Source: Clavaria fumosa
Lineage: Eukaryota > Basidiomycota > Agaricomycetes > Agaricales > Clavariaceae
NCBI GenBank assembly: GCA_951802425.1
Contig: OX637803.1
Span: 1,798,001-1,862,000 of the forward strand
Length of the DNA: 64,000 bases
Direction of reading: 5' to 3'
Made by a program: the position numbers and the translations under genes. Each line of letters opens with the position of its first letter. Positions within the stretch are counted from its first letter, which is position 1. Below are positions 20,301 to 32,200 of the stretch, one piece after another. The notes below the pieces were generated by a model, which did no database searches, was not told where the DNA came from, and saw only the letters and a list, made by a program, of their open reading frames with translations.

Positions 20301-22734
20301 CTCAGGGTCTGATGACAAGACTGTGAGACTGTGGGATGCAGTCACTGGTGCTCATTTACAAACACTCAAGGGCCATTCTGATTGGGTCAGATCAGTGTCA
20401 TTCTCTCCAGATGGCACAAGGATAGTCTCAGGGTCTGATGACAAGACTGTGAGACTGTGGGATGCAGTCACTGGTGCTCATTTACAAACACTCAAGGGCC
20501 ATTCTGATTCTATCACATCAGTGTCATTCTCTCCAGATGGCACAAGGATAGTCTCAGGGTCTGATGACAAGACTGTGAGACTGTGGGATGCAGTCACTGG
20601 TGCTCATTTACAAACACTCAAGGGCCATTCTGATTGGGTCACATCAGTGTCATTCTCTCCAGATGGCACAAGGATAGTCTCAGGGTCTGATGACAAGACT
20701 GTGAGACTGTGGGATGCAGTCACTGGTGCTCATTTACAAACACTCAAGGGCCATTCTGATTGGGTCACATCAGTGTCATTCTCTCCAGATGGCACAAGGA
20801 TAGTCTCAGGGTCTGGAGACAAGACTGTGAGACTGTGGGATGCAGTCACTGGTGCTCATTTACAAACACCCAAGGGCCATTCTGACCCTATCACATCAGT
20901 GTCATTCTCTCCAGATGGCACAAGGATAGTCTCAGGGTCTTTAGACAAGACTGTGAGAATGTGGGATGCAGTCACTGGTGTTCATTTACAAACACTCAAG
21001 GGCCATTCTGATCTTATCACATCAGTGTCATTCTCTCCAGATGGCACAAGGATAGTCTCAGGGTCTGATGACAAGACTGTGAGACTGTGGGATGCAGTCA
21101 CTGGTGCTCATTTACAAACACTCAAGGGCCATTCTGATTCTATCACATCAGTGTCATTCTCTCCAGATGGCACAAGGATAGTCTCAGGGTCTGATGACAA
21201 GACTGTGAGACTGTGGGATGCAGTCACTGGTGCTCATTTACAAACACTCAAGGGCCATTCTGATTGGGTCACATCAGTGTCATTCTCTCCAGATGGCACA
21301 AGGATAGTCTCAGGGTCTTTAGACAAGACTGTGAGACTGTGGGATGCAGTCACTGGTGCTCATTTACAAACACTCAAGGGCCATTCTGATTGGGTCACAT
21401 CAGTGTCATTCTCTCCAGATGGCACAAGGATAGTCTCAGGGTCTGGAGACAAGACTGTGAGACTGTGGGATGCAGTCACTGGTGCTCATTTACAAACACC
21501 CAAGGGCCATTCTGACCCTATCACATCAGTGTCATTCTCTCCAGATGGCACAAGGATAGTCTCAGGGTCTTTAGACAAGACTGTGAGAATGTGGGATGCA
21601 GTCACTGGTGTTCATTTACAAACACTCAAGGGCCATTCTGATGTTATCACATCAGTGTCATTCTCTCCAGATGGCACAAGGATAGTCTCAGGGTCTGATG
21701 ACAAGACTGTGAGACTGTGGGATGCAGTCACTGGTGCTCATTTACAAACACTCAAGGGCCATTCTGATTCTATCACATCAGTGTCATTCTCTCCAGATGG
21801 CACAAGGATAGTCTCAGGGTCTGATGACAAGACTGTGAGACTGTGGGATGCAGTCACTGGTGCTCATTTACAAACACTCAAGGGCCATTCTGATTCTATC
21901 ACATCAGTGTCATTCTCTCCAGATGGCACAAGGATAGTCTCAGGGTCTGATGACAAGACTGTGAGACTGTGGGATGCAGTCACTGGTGCTCATTTACAAA
22001 CACTCAAGGGCCATTCTGATTGGGTCACATCAGTGTCATTCTCTCCAGATGGCACAAGGATAGTCTCAGGGTCTTTAGACAAGACTGTGAGACTGTGGGA
22101 TGCAGTCACTGGTGCTCATTTACAAACACTCAAGGGCCATTCTGATTGGGTCACATCAGTGTCATTCTCTCCAGATGGCACAAGGATAGTCTCAGGGTCT
22201 TTAGACAAGACTGTGAGACTGTGGGATGCAGTCACTGGTGCTCATTTACAAACACTCAAGGGCCATTCTGATCTTATCAGATCAGTGTCATTCTCTCCAG
22301 ATGGCACAAGGATAGTCTCAGGGTCTCATGACAAGACTGTGAGACTGTGGGATGCAGTCACTGGTGCTCATTTACAAACACTCAAGGGCCATTCTGATGT
22401 TATCACATCAGTGTCATTCTCTCCAGATGGCACAAGGATAGTCTCAGGGTCCCGGGACCAGACTGTGAGACTGTGGGATGCAGTTACCAGCCAATTTCTG
22501 AGTGTCCATGTTGATGAAAATAATGGACATTCATTGCCACATGTGACAGACAAGGGATGGTTATGCAATCTTTTGAGAAATTGTAGACTCTGCTGGATTC
22601 CTGCTGCTTATCGCAGAATCTTAAGCTCTACTAGTGATGCTATAGCAATTGTGACATATGATCATCAGCTTGTTGTGATCAAATTGTCTCCCCTGTATTC
22701 TTATCTACAAACTTGTGCAACATTGTCTCAATAA
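17310..22734 (+). CDS. NWD gene 2: intact NACHT-WD40 NOD-like receptor, 1679 aa
   Basis: STAND-class signalling NTPase, expected cytosolic. In fungi this architecture is known from the HET-D/HET-E/HNWD incompatibility receptors. Exons: 17310..17489, 17553..17692, 17739..17877, 17934..17969, 18030..18104, 18162..18189, 18239..19833 and 19888..22734. Seven GT-AG introns are 47-63 nt and phases sum to 5040 nt. Residues 1-199 form an alpha-helical N-terminal domain that I do not recognise as HET or HeLo. NACHT follows, with P-loop GLAGSGKTT near residue 270, Walker B VVVIDALDEC near 370, then FLITSRP and a helical arm. Nineteen 42-aa WD repeats span about residues 810-1601. A conserved tail with GWLCN and CRLCWIP follows. 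There is no stop or frameshift. The start was chosen by conservation with gene 3 (whose upstream frame is broken). Confidence 0.9.
20122..22497 (+). repeat. Tandem array, 19 x 126 bp WD40 repeats with a 630-bp higher-order duplication
   Basis: Nineteen near-identical 126-bp units. Units 6-10 (20752..21381) and 11-15 (21382..22011) form a higher-order pair marked by shared rare variants: LQTPKG, a RMW in place of RLW, and GVH in place of GAH. The remaining variation sits at codons 3-6 and 22-24 of each unit. Confidence 0.93.
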
Positions 22735-23296
22735 ATTTGATTGCCCATGTTTTCCCATGATTGCAATCTTGTGGTTCACTTACCCTCATTCCTTATGCCA
22801 CAGCTGCATATTTAGCTGATTCAGCCTTTTGCAAAATGGTTGGCAGAGCTTGAATTCTGATGATACTTCCATAAAAAGTAAAACTATTATTCCTTGATTC
22901 TCAGTGGATTTGTTTGGTTGTGGATGAAAAACTCATTTGAGAGACTCAGAATATTCTGGGCAGTCATTAACAAAGTGCTTGAAAACTTTGATACACCCAT
23001 ATCCCATATCTCATTCAATGTTCAACAGATTTGCATGGTATTATGCCCACTCCACATACTTTAATAGAGGGAATGATATGCCAAAAAGGGCAGAGAGATT
23101 TGAGTGAGAATTTAAGATGCTTGTCAGCAATACCAGTGAGTCATTGTTATGGATCTGGTACTGGACATAAATAGAAATGGATCACTGGGAGTCAGAATGA
23201 TTCAGACCATTCCTCAATTATATCTAGAGTTCAGCCTGCAGTGTGTCCCTGCTCTACCAAAAGGGAGACATGTGAGATTGATCCTGCTGCCCGCAA
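22735..23296 (+). other. NWD 3' flank, unit 2 copy
   Basis: Counterpart of 10834..11399, slightly shorter. It carries the empty retrotransposon site as CATTAACAAAGTGCTTG near 22965-22980. No gene recognised. Confidence 0.6.
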
Positions 23297-25715
23297 TCAA
23301 ATAACACTCTGTGTTCCATCTTCGTCCCATTTGTGCACAGAGCCATCCCTCGAGCCGGACAAGAAAGATGTGCCATCCGGCGTGCTCACAGCAGGAAGGA
23401 TGCTGTGACCAGAATGGCCCTCGTAGCGTGTCACTGGCACGCCAGTCAGCGCGTTGTACACCTCCACGGTCCCGTCTTGGTGCCCAGAGACAATGTGTAT
23501 GTTGCGCAGCCAAGACACAGAAGTCACGCCTGACAAGGCGGAGATAGTCCGCAAGCCTGCATTCCATTCTTCCTCAATGCCACTCAGCACTGTCACCCCG
23601 TTGGGAAAGCGGTACATCCCACAGACCAGCAACTTCCTTGGAGTGGAAGGCAGTACTGAGACATGGAGCTGCAGCGGGGAATCACGAATGAACTCGAAGG
23701 CATTCGGAATAAATTGCTCCACATCGATGAACATGCGAACAAGCCAGTTATTGCTGTGGGCCTAGACCTTCTGCAAAGCAAGCCCCGTATAAGTATTCAC
23801 GAACAAGAGTCATAAGAGAATACTCACTTCAAGCCACTCCGTCGCTTTGTGCAGCAGAGGGATTGCACAATCCAAGTGACCAAGAAGGCTCAGCATCTCT
23901 ACCCAGAAGATCAGGCCTTCTCGTGCAAAGCGTCGCAGTTCGACCACGAGTGGGTCATCGGGTCTCGTTTCCAAGGTTCGTCATAAATGTCACGCCCAAA
24001 AAGTGCATGCATACTCCAACGCGCCGCCTTTCTTAGGACCGCGCACCTCGTCGGGCTGCGCCCATCAGCATCGGGCGGAAGGTCACAAACATTCTGCTTC
24101 AGCTCCTGGTTCATCAGAAGTAGACATCTGTGTGAGAGCTGGGCATATTGCTGTACGCGATCGACAAAAAAGGCCTTCGTCACTCTCTTCGGCGAGATCG
24201 GATGATCATGGAATGTTTCGTGACGCGTCTCCACGGGACCGCCCTCAGGACTTTCAGCACTCAGTAGTGGATTTAACACCTTGCCGACTGTGCTCAGGTT
24301 CCGAATGACTGCATCAGGTTCTACAGAAAGTAGATCAAAGTGGGCCTGCGGCGTGAGAGGGTTATACACGAGGACGATGGAAGCAATGACTTCAGCAGCA
24401 ACGGGCCGCTCCTTCGGGAAAGAACCTTCAAGTAAGTAGTTGTACAGCTTCTTCAGGCTTCCCGGTCCCGACTCATATTCACTACCTTCCGTCGATTCAC
24501 CGCCGCCAAGCCATGTCTTCCGCTCGATGCTGGGCGTCCTCGAGCTGTCACTGTCATCACTCGTGTCGACTGATCTCCTTCAACCGCTGCTCGGGCTTTG
24601 ATACGTGTAAAGAGAAGATGCGAGAGCACGCAATAGCAGCGAAGATGAACAATCCGGAGCTCATCAGTGCCAGGGCCTTCACATCGTGTGGATCCGGGAA
24701 CTTCGGGTCGGTAAAAGTGCTTTCCTGGGCGAGTGTTCGCAACCTGTGACCGATAAACGTCTCGAGATCCTTTCGCACCTCTTCCGGTGGCTCTGTGATC
24801 AGATCGAGCACATCCGGAGATAGATTCTCAAATGCAGAGGATAGTTCATTCCTGGTCCGGCTTGTGATCAGGAATTTGATCTGAGGCGGCAAGTCTTTGA
24901 GACCAGCCGCCAGCACCCGGATGAGAGGAGACATCCTCGGCCCTCGAAATTCATCAAGCGCATCGATCACCATAAGAATCAGCTGGTCGATGGCCGCAGA
25001 CCGGATCGGCTGCACGATCAGCCGCCCGAACTGCTGCTGCAACTATTCCCCCTGGACGACGTCGGTCGTCTTCAGACACAGCAAGACCTCGGCAAACTTC
25101 GGCAGGCGCCCGGCAAGCTGGTACGCGAGGGCGGGGAAGGGATGGTCGAGGCTGCGGACACCTTCGACCTTGCCCCGTCTGCAGAAATACCGCGCGCAAA
25201 GGCGGCCGGTCTTATCTGCGGACGGCGCGACGGTCTGTGCAATCATCGACTTCCCGCAGCCGGCCGGTCCGTGCATCCAGTTTACCTGGCGCTTGTCGTC
25301 CATCAGCCATGCTTGGAGCTTCCTGATGACGGGCTCGCGGGTGCCCGACAGACAACGGTCAACGTCGTATCCAAGGATGGATTCGTCAAGCCACAGGAAA
25401 TTCTTGAGTTTCACTAATGATCAACCAACTATCAATCAGCCGGGCTATGATGCAACCGTTGACATACTCACCTTCTTTCTATATCGGCGCGAGTGAGACT
25501 AGCGTTGTGAGATATCTTGATAACAGCCAATGAGTCACCCACCAAAACGTCAAACCGCATTTTATGATCGTTGAAGCCAGTCTTAATGTAGAAGAAGTGG
25601 TCCCTCAAGTCATGAACCCAGAATGAGAGTATATGTGACCTACCCGATAACGCTCGACGATGTGTTGGATTTGCTGTACATAATTCTTTATCTGGTCCTG
25701 ATCTTGGGCAACAAC
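23297..25715 (-). pseudogene. Second-family NACHT-WD gene, copy 2
   Basis: The longest of three copies. The N-terminal part (from 25715) contains frames reading QIKNYVQQIQHIVERYR and FDVLVGDSLAVIKISHN. It is followed by a GT-AG-like gap (about 25416-25473), then WLDESILGYDVDRCLSGTR, WMHGPAGCGKS (P-loop) and ARYFCRRGKVEG. A TAG at 25043-25045 replaces the CAG of copy 1 (one C-to-T change). Further on it keeps DALDEF, FLITSRTR and the same frameshift before the LEYAC motif as copy 1. The region near 24570 also differs by a small indel (KEISRHE end). The last exon (23297..23734) has two WD-like repeats. The 5' end is fused to NYN copy B. Clearly not functional as annotated. Confidence 0.8.
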
Positions 25716-27561
25716 TCGGTGGTGGGGGAGGGATAATAAGGGTTGGGGGTGGTGCTGGTGCTGGTGTTGGTGGCGGCGGCGGCTGCTTGGTAGGAGACGC
25801 CGTCGTCGTCGAGGTCGCCGTCGTCACCCCAGTCGTCCCTGTCGTGTGTTCGCCCAGCTCACCCGATGCGTAGCCGGAGGGCTTGCGACTGTGGCGCTTG
25901 CCGCCCTGCCTGTGCGCATGATTACCATTAATATTGATGTTGTTGCCGTTGGGGTGCGCAAGCGATGTCGCCGGCTGATGTGGGTGCTTGGGGTCTACGT
26001 CTGGCACGCGCTTGTACACGCGGACCTCGTAGCCCAGTTCCTCGGCGCTCTCGATGGGCTGATACAGCGGCGACGACGTCACGAGGACGCGTCGGCTGAT
26101 GCGCCGCCCGCGCTCGAGGATGAGCGCAACGGCAGCGTGGGACATGTGCCTCTGCTTGTTGTGGTGAGTGTGTAGCGGATGCTTTCGCAGGTAATTAAGG
26201 AAACCGATAAAAATATTAGAGCTGGAGTGGCCGTGGTTGGTCAGCCACAGACAAATGCAGGAGCAATAGAGAGGAAAAAACGTACTGATCGATGAAGACG
26301 TGGATCAAGGGGTCCGGCGGCTGCGGCGCCGGGGGGCTAGCGTCGACTTTGGCAGGGCTTACGTGGGAGTTGTTGGCTAGAACGGCGGCGAGAGACGCCG
26401 CGTCCTCCGGGAACAGCAGGCGCAACTTGTGCGCGAGAGTGCGAAGCTGGAGAGTCTGGGGCTCAGCGGGGATCGTGAGGGGTATACGGAGCGATGGCGT
26501 GGACCGGCTGCGACGCAGGCCGGACTCGCCCTCGACAGCGGCGGCCGCGGCGCGTTGGCGCTTGTATGCGTGATTGCGCGGGGGTGTCCCCGGGGTCGAC
26601 TTGTAGGGCATGGCTGAGGGGTTATCGGACGACGAAGAGTCGACATCACGGCCCGCGCTGGCTTCTGCGGGTGCGTCCGCCAGCTGGCCGCGCACGGTCG
26701 AGCGGGGGTGCTGCGGATCGTCGAAGACGCAGGATGCGCGGCGTCTTGCTCTTCTTCCGGCGGCGCATGCGGCGCGGCTGGACGACGTACCGCCAGGCAC
26801 TCCCCACGCCCACGGTCCCGCTCTGAGCAGGTACGATGGCCGCCGGCGCTGCCGCAGCAGCAGCAGCAGCGGTGGCGTGGGAGGAGGTGGACCGGCCGGT
26901 GCGCTGAATGGCGGACTGGGCGCGCTGCGTTGCGAGGGCGCGCTCGGCGGCGATGAAGTTTAGTGCCTCGTCAAGATAGCCTAGCGACGGCGCCGAGTCG
27001 AGCGAGTCGAGCGAGCCAAACGTCGGGTGTGCAGCGGCGGCATGAGCGTCGGCGTCGGCATCGGCGTCAGGGGGTCCAGACGGCCGGTCGCCAGGGTCGC
27101 CCTCCGTGTCCGAGCCCGAGACGGATGAATCCTCGTCGGACGCGGGGGGGGGTGGGGACGGGGAGTCAGGTGCGGGGTGCGAGTCGGCGGTGTCGTGCGA
27201 CGAGGTGGAAAGGTTCGCCTGGCGGGACCAGAGCGAGTCGCAGGAAGGGGCGTGGCTGAATTCGGTGGACGATGGAGAGAGCGGCTCGGACGTGGTGTTC
27301 ACGAGGGGGACGCCGATGGCCCGCGGAGGCTGGAGGTAGTTAAGAGCGCGGAAGACTGATGTCCATGAGCCGAGATCAGGCTGTTCTGCGTGAAGAAAAG
27401 GATAAGCGATGGTGTGCAACAGAAAAGGCGAGCTCACCGTCGGAGGTAGGGTCGCTGATAACAGAATAAGAAGAGAAAGGACTGAGGGGAGTTGGGGTAT
27501 TGGCGGTTGGACTTGGTGGAGTGGGCTGAACCGCTGAACTTGGAGAATGAAGCATAATCAT
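25716..27561 (-). pseudogene. NYN-domain gene, N-terminal to mid part (copy B)
   Basis: The most complete 5' portion: exon 1 27438..27561, intron 27386..27437 (52 nt), exon 2 from 27385 to 26286, intron 26222..26285 (64 nt), and exon 3 from 26221. Exon 2 encodes DLGSWTSVFRALNYL, acidic Ser-rich segments, ALNFIAAERALATQ, poly-Ala and RRRKKSK. It then needs a one-base shift to reach HPRSTVRGQLADAPAE, LRTLAHKLRLLFPEDAASL and DPLIHVFID. Exon 3 continues HSNILIGFLNYL, RRVLVTSSPLYQPIES and a Pro-rich linker. After PPTLIIPPPPP it runs, still in frame, into the NACHT pseudogene. The catalytic C-terminus found in copy A is missing. All three N-terminal copies share the one-base shift, so it predates duplication or marks an unrecognised intron. 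Confidence 0.75.
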
Positions 27562-28010
27562 ACAAGTTTGAGATGAATGGCTATTATGAGAGAGGAATTA
27601 AAGGGAAAGATTGACGAGCGAGGAGGGAACGTGTTCGAGGCGTGGACAGCAAGCGAGAACGGTTGGTTGGCAGCAGCAGGAAAAAAGACATGACCAAATT
27701 TCCAAAAGTTGTCACACTTTTGAGTCACATTTCAGAAGAAGGGTTAAAATGTACAGCCACCGATCACACTCGATTCACAGCCAAATGCCACTTCGGTGCC
27801 AACTGCTTTGCTGGACTACAGTATTTCTTCTACGTGGGTAATCCAAAAGCGACGAATGGCAAACGAAATTACGAGCGGATCACTTCCGTCGCTCCACCAG
27901 CGCATGGGTCAAGAGCGTCTATTGGCGCTTATCAGTGGCAAAAACCCTGAGCAAAGAAGGCCGGGGGCAGCTCCAACAGCAATCGCATTCAGCCTATAGC
28001 GGGCTGCCAT
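27562..28010. repeat. Unit-end block, unit 2 copy
   Basis: Counterpart of 14467..14880 with small indels. No gene recognised. Confidence 0.7.
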
Positions 28011-29226
28011 ATGGGGAAAGGAAAGGTGTGCTGTGTGCTGTGTCCCCGCGGACACGAGAGGGCGCTCCATCCTTGTCCGCATGTTGCAAGCTGCGACTTT
28101 GCAGCGACCATTCAGACCAGGGGCACTGCTAGTGACCTTGAAGTTACCCAGCAGGCTTGGGAATGGCTTGTTCAATGGAATAAACCGTGTCGTGTCTGTC
28201 TGTCGTTGCTCAGTCATCACGAGCTCAGGACATACCCCGACGTCAGCGCGTCTCGCTCTCTTCTTCGCTCCCTCTTCCTGCATATTTTTTCCTTTTTGTT
28301 ATCGTTGGCATCCCTTTCTCACTCACATCTCCTGCTTCTCGTTGCATCACTGGCACGCACTGTTCTGCTCGCCTTTTCTTAGTTCCACCTAACCAGCCAA
28401 GTGCATCTGCCAGCTTCGACAAGGATTAAATCCAGACACTGGTGCGTCTCTCCGTGAAGCAGACAGTTTATTTTGTATGAGAACTCTGGTCCGACTGCCT
28501 GCTTTTCACTGCGCTAGCCGCAAATGTCACTGGCATGCTTGTTGCAGCAGCTCCCACATAACTTGCCATCCCACTATGCAGTCATGCACCTCTCCAAATT
28601 CCATACTCTGCCAATCAATGTGAGGAAGAGGTTCGGCGGTGCGGCGGTGCGGCGGTGCGGCGGTGCGGCGCAGCCTCTTTTATTATCATGCATGTTATGT
28701 TACGTGTCGTGTGTGGATCCCGACAAGCATCCCGCCCCCCACAGTGCAGCGTCGTCGGAGTCGGACACGATGTGCTCATTTACAGTGTCTACAGTGGGGC
28801 TGATAAAGGTCCTGGTGGGGCAACGAGAAGCGGGAGATGTGTATTTTTGGTGAGAAAGCAATGTCTACGACAATGAAGAGATAACGAGGGGACAACGAAG
28901 AAGGAACGATTGAGAGTGAGACGCGTTTTGGATGCCGTGATTGTGAAGTCTGGAAGTGTGGCGAACGACGGACAATACGACGAGACAAAGCCTGCTGGGT
29001 AACTTCATAATGACTAGCAGATGACTCCGAATTCACGTCTGCGTCGGAGCTCACAACGATAAGTAAGTCAAGAGCGACTTGTAGCAAGCACGCTTCGCAG
29101 CTTTGTTTGGGCCTGTGTGCCTCAACACCGCCTCGAAATAACACGCATCAACGCATAGTCCGTTCGTCGTTATCGATAAGCCCCGCGGCGACCCTCTTGG
29201 ATTTGCGACTCATCATCGACAAGTCC
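28011..29226 (+). repeat. R-block copy 3, with 0.5-kb extra segment
   Basis: Matches copies 1 and 2 over 28011-28170 and about 28690-29226. The central part (28175-28690) is absent from copies 1 and 2 but present, inverted, at 59020-59520. This is probably the ancestral arrangement, from which copies 1 and 2 lost the centre. No gene recognised. Confidence 0.75.
28632..28672 (+). repeat. GC-rich 8-bp microsatellite (GGTGCGGC)n
   Basis: About four to five tandem copies of an 8-bp GGTGCGGC-type unit. The inverted counterpart near 59045 has only about two copies. Confidence 0.8.
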
Positions 29227-29232
29227 TATATA
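29227..29232 (+). promoter_or_regulatory. TATATA box before NWD gene 3
   Basis: Same context and spacing as genes 1 and 2; the ATG follows at 29250. Confidence 0.45.
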
Positions 29233-29249
29233 GACTCCTGTATCACAGT

Positions 29250-32200
29250 ATGCGCGAGCCACTCAGCACTGCCCTAGCGAAGCTGAAGTTATCGTTGGGA
29301 CCCCGCTCGACTGCCTTCGTCAGTCTCCAGAATGCTCTCAGCCTGTTCAAAGAGGTCGCAGGCAGGACGGGTGTGCCAGGACTTCAGGAAGGCATCAAGG
29401 GCTTCGTCATCCTCCTTGACGCTATTCAGGTGTGCAATTCATCTTCATCTCATTTACCGTACTGTCACACTGCTCACCCATCCCTCACCCAGAAAACCGC
29501 ACAAAATGACGATGACTTGGTTTCACTGGCCCAACGTGTTCAGGACTTGGAGGCCATGCTGAAGAGGGTGTTGAATACCAATAATGGTGTTTTGTCAGAG
29601 GCCATGGTTGATCGTATCAACTGTCTTTCCGAGTAAGTCACCATCCCATGGTGTGTACATTGCTTATCCTGGATGGAAGATCATGGAAGTCCACGGGTGC
29701 CCGGGCTCAACATATGGTTGCTCGCAACTATGCCAAACGTGTCCTCGCCCGTGACCAAAATGCCCTCGAGATTGCAGGCTGCATTTCTGCTATCCATTGG
29801 TCTATTGAAAGTTTTCTGGTGAGTATGTATGCCGTACCATTTACACTCTCTAAATGAAGCTGTCTGTATGTCAGGTTGAAAGCACATTAGCAATTGAGTT
29901 TGCCCTTGATGTAAGTTTATCAGCACCAAATATGACAAATGCCAAAACCTGACTGTTTAAATGACTAGGAACATGTTGGGTTCATAAGAAATGTTATGAA
30001 CCGAATTGAGGACAAAATTGAGAGAAATCAAGAGGGCATTGAAGTTTGTTTCATTCTGTCAGCATTCCTTGCCCAGTTTCCGACCTAAATCATGTATCAG
30101 GAAATCAAGATGAAACTTGATGTTTATGGTAGTAGCTTTGTCTGGCTGCAGTACTTTATTCATGCTGACTTGTACAGGTGGTTTGAATCCTCCCTATGCA
30201 ATTATGGCCCATTTCCGTCACAAGGGGAAGCTAGTCCCTTGTCTCCCTGGAACCCGTGTTGAGGTTCTTGAAGAAGTATTCCAGTGGATTAGTCATACTG
30301 AGTGCACCTGGGACCAGGAGTGTGTGCCTGTGCCCTCTCCGGGCCTCAGTAGACCTGTGGGAAGCCGATGCATATTCTGGATCAATGGTTTAGCTGGAAG
30401 TGGGAAGACCACAATTGCGTTTACTTGTGCGGAGCATTGTCGGGAGAAAGGCATCCTGGCTGCAAACTTCTTTTGCTCCAGGGACAATGCTGACTGCAGT
30501 AACATCAAACTGGTATTCACTACCATTGCCTATCAGATGGGGAAATTTTGCCCGGAGTTCAAAGTTCTCCTTTCAAGAATTCTTGGGTCGGACCCAGACA
30601 TTGTCTACTCTGATGTCTCCTATCAACTGGAAAAGTTGATCGTGGAGCCATTGATTGCTGTCAGAAACAAATTCCCTCCAAGTGTGGTGGTGATTGATGC
30701 ATTGGATGAGTGCAAAGATGACAATGCCACATCAACCATTTTGGCATCCTTGTCTCGACACATTGACAACCTGTTCCCATTGCAATTCCTCATCACCAGT
30801 AGACCTATTCATAAAATCACTAGGGGTTTTCAACATCCTCATCTCAGCAATGCAACCAGACCTTTGATTCTTCATCAAGTTGACTTGGATATTGTTGAAA
30901 GTGATATTCAGTACTATTTGGAATGGCATCTTGATGAGATTAAGGACCAATATCACATTCTTGCTCCCTGGCCATCTTCTGCAGATATTGAAACCTTGAC
31001 ACATATGTCTTCTGGCCTCTTCATTTTTGCTGCCACTGCAGTAAGGTTCATTGGAATGGCTGATCCAGGTGATCCCATGGCACAATTGGAGGTACTTTTA
31101 CAAAAAAACCCGGTTGCTGGCACATCTCCACAGCAGCATCTAGATCAGTTGTACTCTCAAGTGCTCAAAAGCACATTTCCAGATATTTCTGACCAACTTG
31201 CAGCCAAGTTGCGCTTGTTTCTTGGAGCTGTTGCCCTCCTCCAGGACCCTCTCCCAATGGATCAATTGGAGGATATGCTTGACCACAAGATAAACCACTA
31301 TCTTCAGCAATTGCAGTCAATCATGATCATCCCAGCAGACAGAGTTGGAGTTATCCAGTTAATCCACCCATCATTTTTTGACTTTATTGTGGACCGCAAG
31401 AGATGCCAGGAAGTGCAGGCACTGCAGTTCAGAGTCAACTCTCAAATGCAACACACCATTCTTGCCAAGAAGTGCTTGACTTTGATGACAAAATTGAAAA
31501 AGGATATATGTGGCATAGGAGATCCTACAAAATTCAACCATGAAGTGCCAGGTCTCTCAGAAAAAATATCAAAAAATATCTCATGCAGTCTAGAGTATGC
31601 ATGTAGACATTGGGGATTGCATCTTTGCAGTGGATTGCTTTCAAGTGACCTATGGCAGCTTTTGAAAGATTTCTGCTTGAAGTATTTGGTGAACTGGATT
31701 GAGGTCTGCAGTCTCCTTGGTTACCTGAAAGATGCAGTTCAGATGTTGGTGGCTGTGCAGAGATGCTTGAAGGTATGTCTATGATTTGAAGCTCTGGGAT
31801 ATGTGAAGCTGACAAGTATTTTGCAGATGAATAACTTTGGAGATCCAGTTGTCTCAGCACTGCTTTATGACAGTGAAAGAATGATTCAAGAGTTCTTTCC
31901 AGCACTTAGTGCATCTGCCTTGCAGGTGTATTTCACTGCACTGCCCTTCATGCCAGTGGGCACTGAACTTTACAAGACCCATCATGATAAAATGAATGGA
32001 ACAGTATTGGTAGAAGGAGCATTGCAAAAACATTGGAGTGCATGTGTGCAGGTCATGGAGCATTCTGGTGAGGTGACATCAGTGTCATTCTCTCCAGATG
32101 GCACAAGGATAGTCTCAGGGTCTAAAGACAAGACTGTGAGACTGTGGGATGCAGTCACTGGTGCTCATTTACAAACACTCAAGGGCCACTCTGATTGGGT

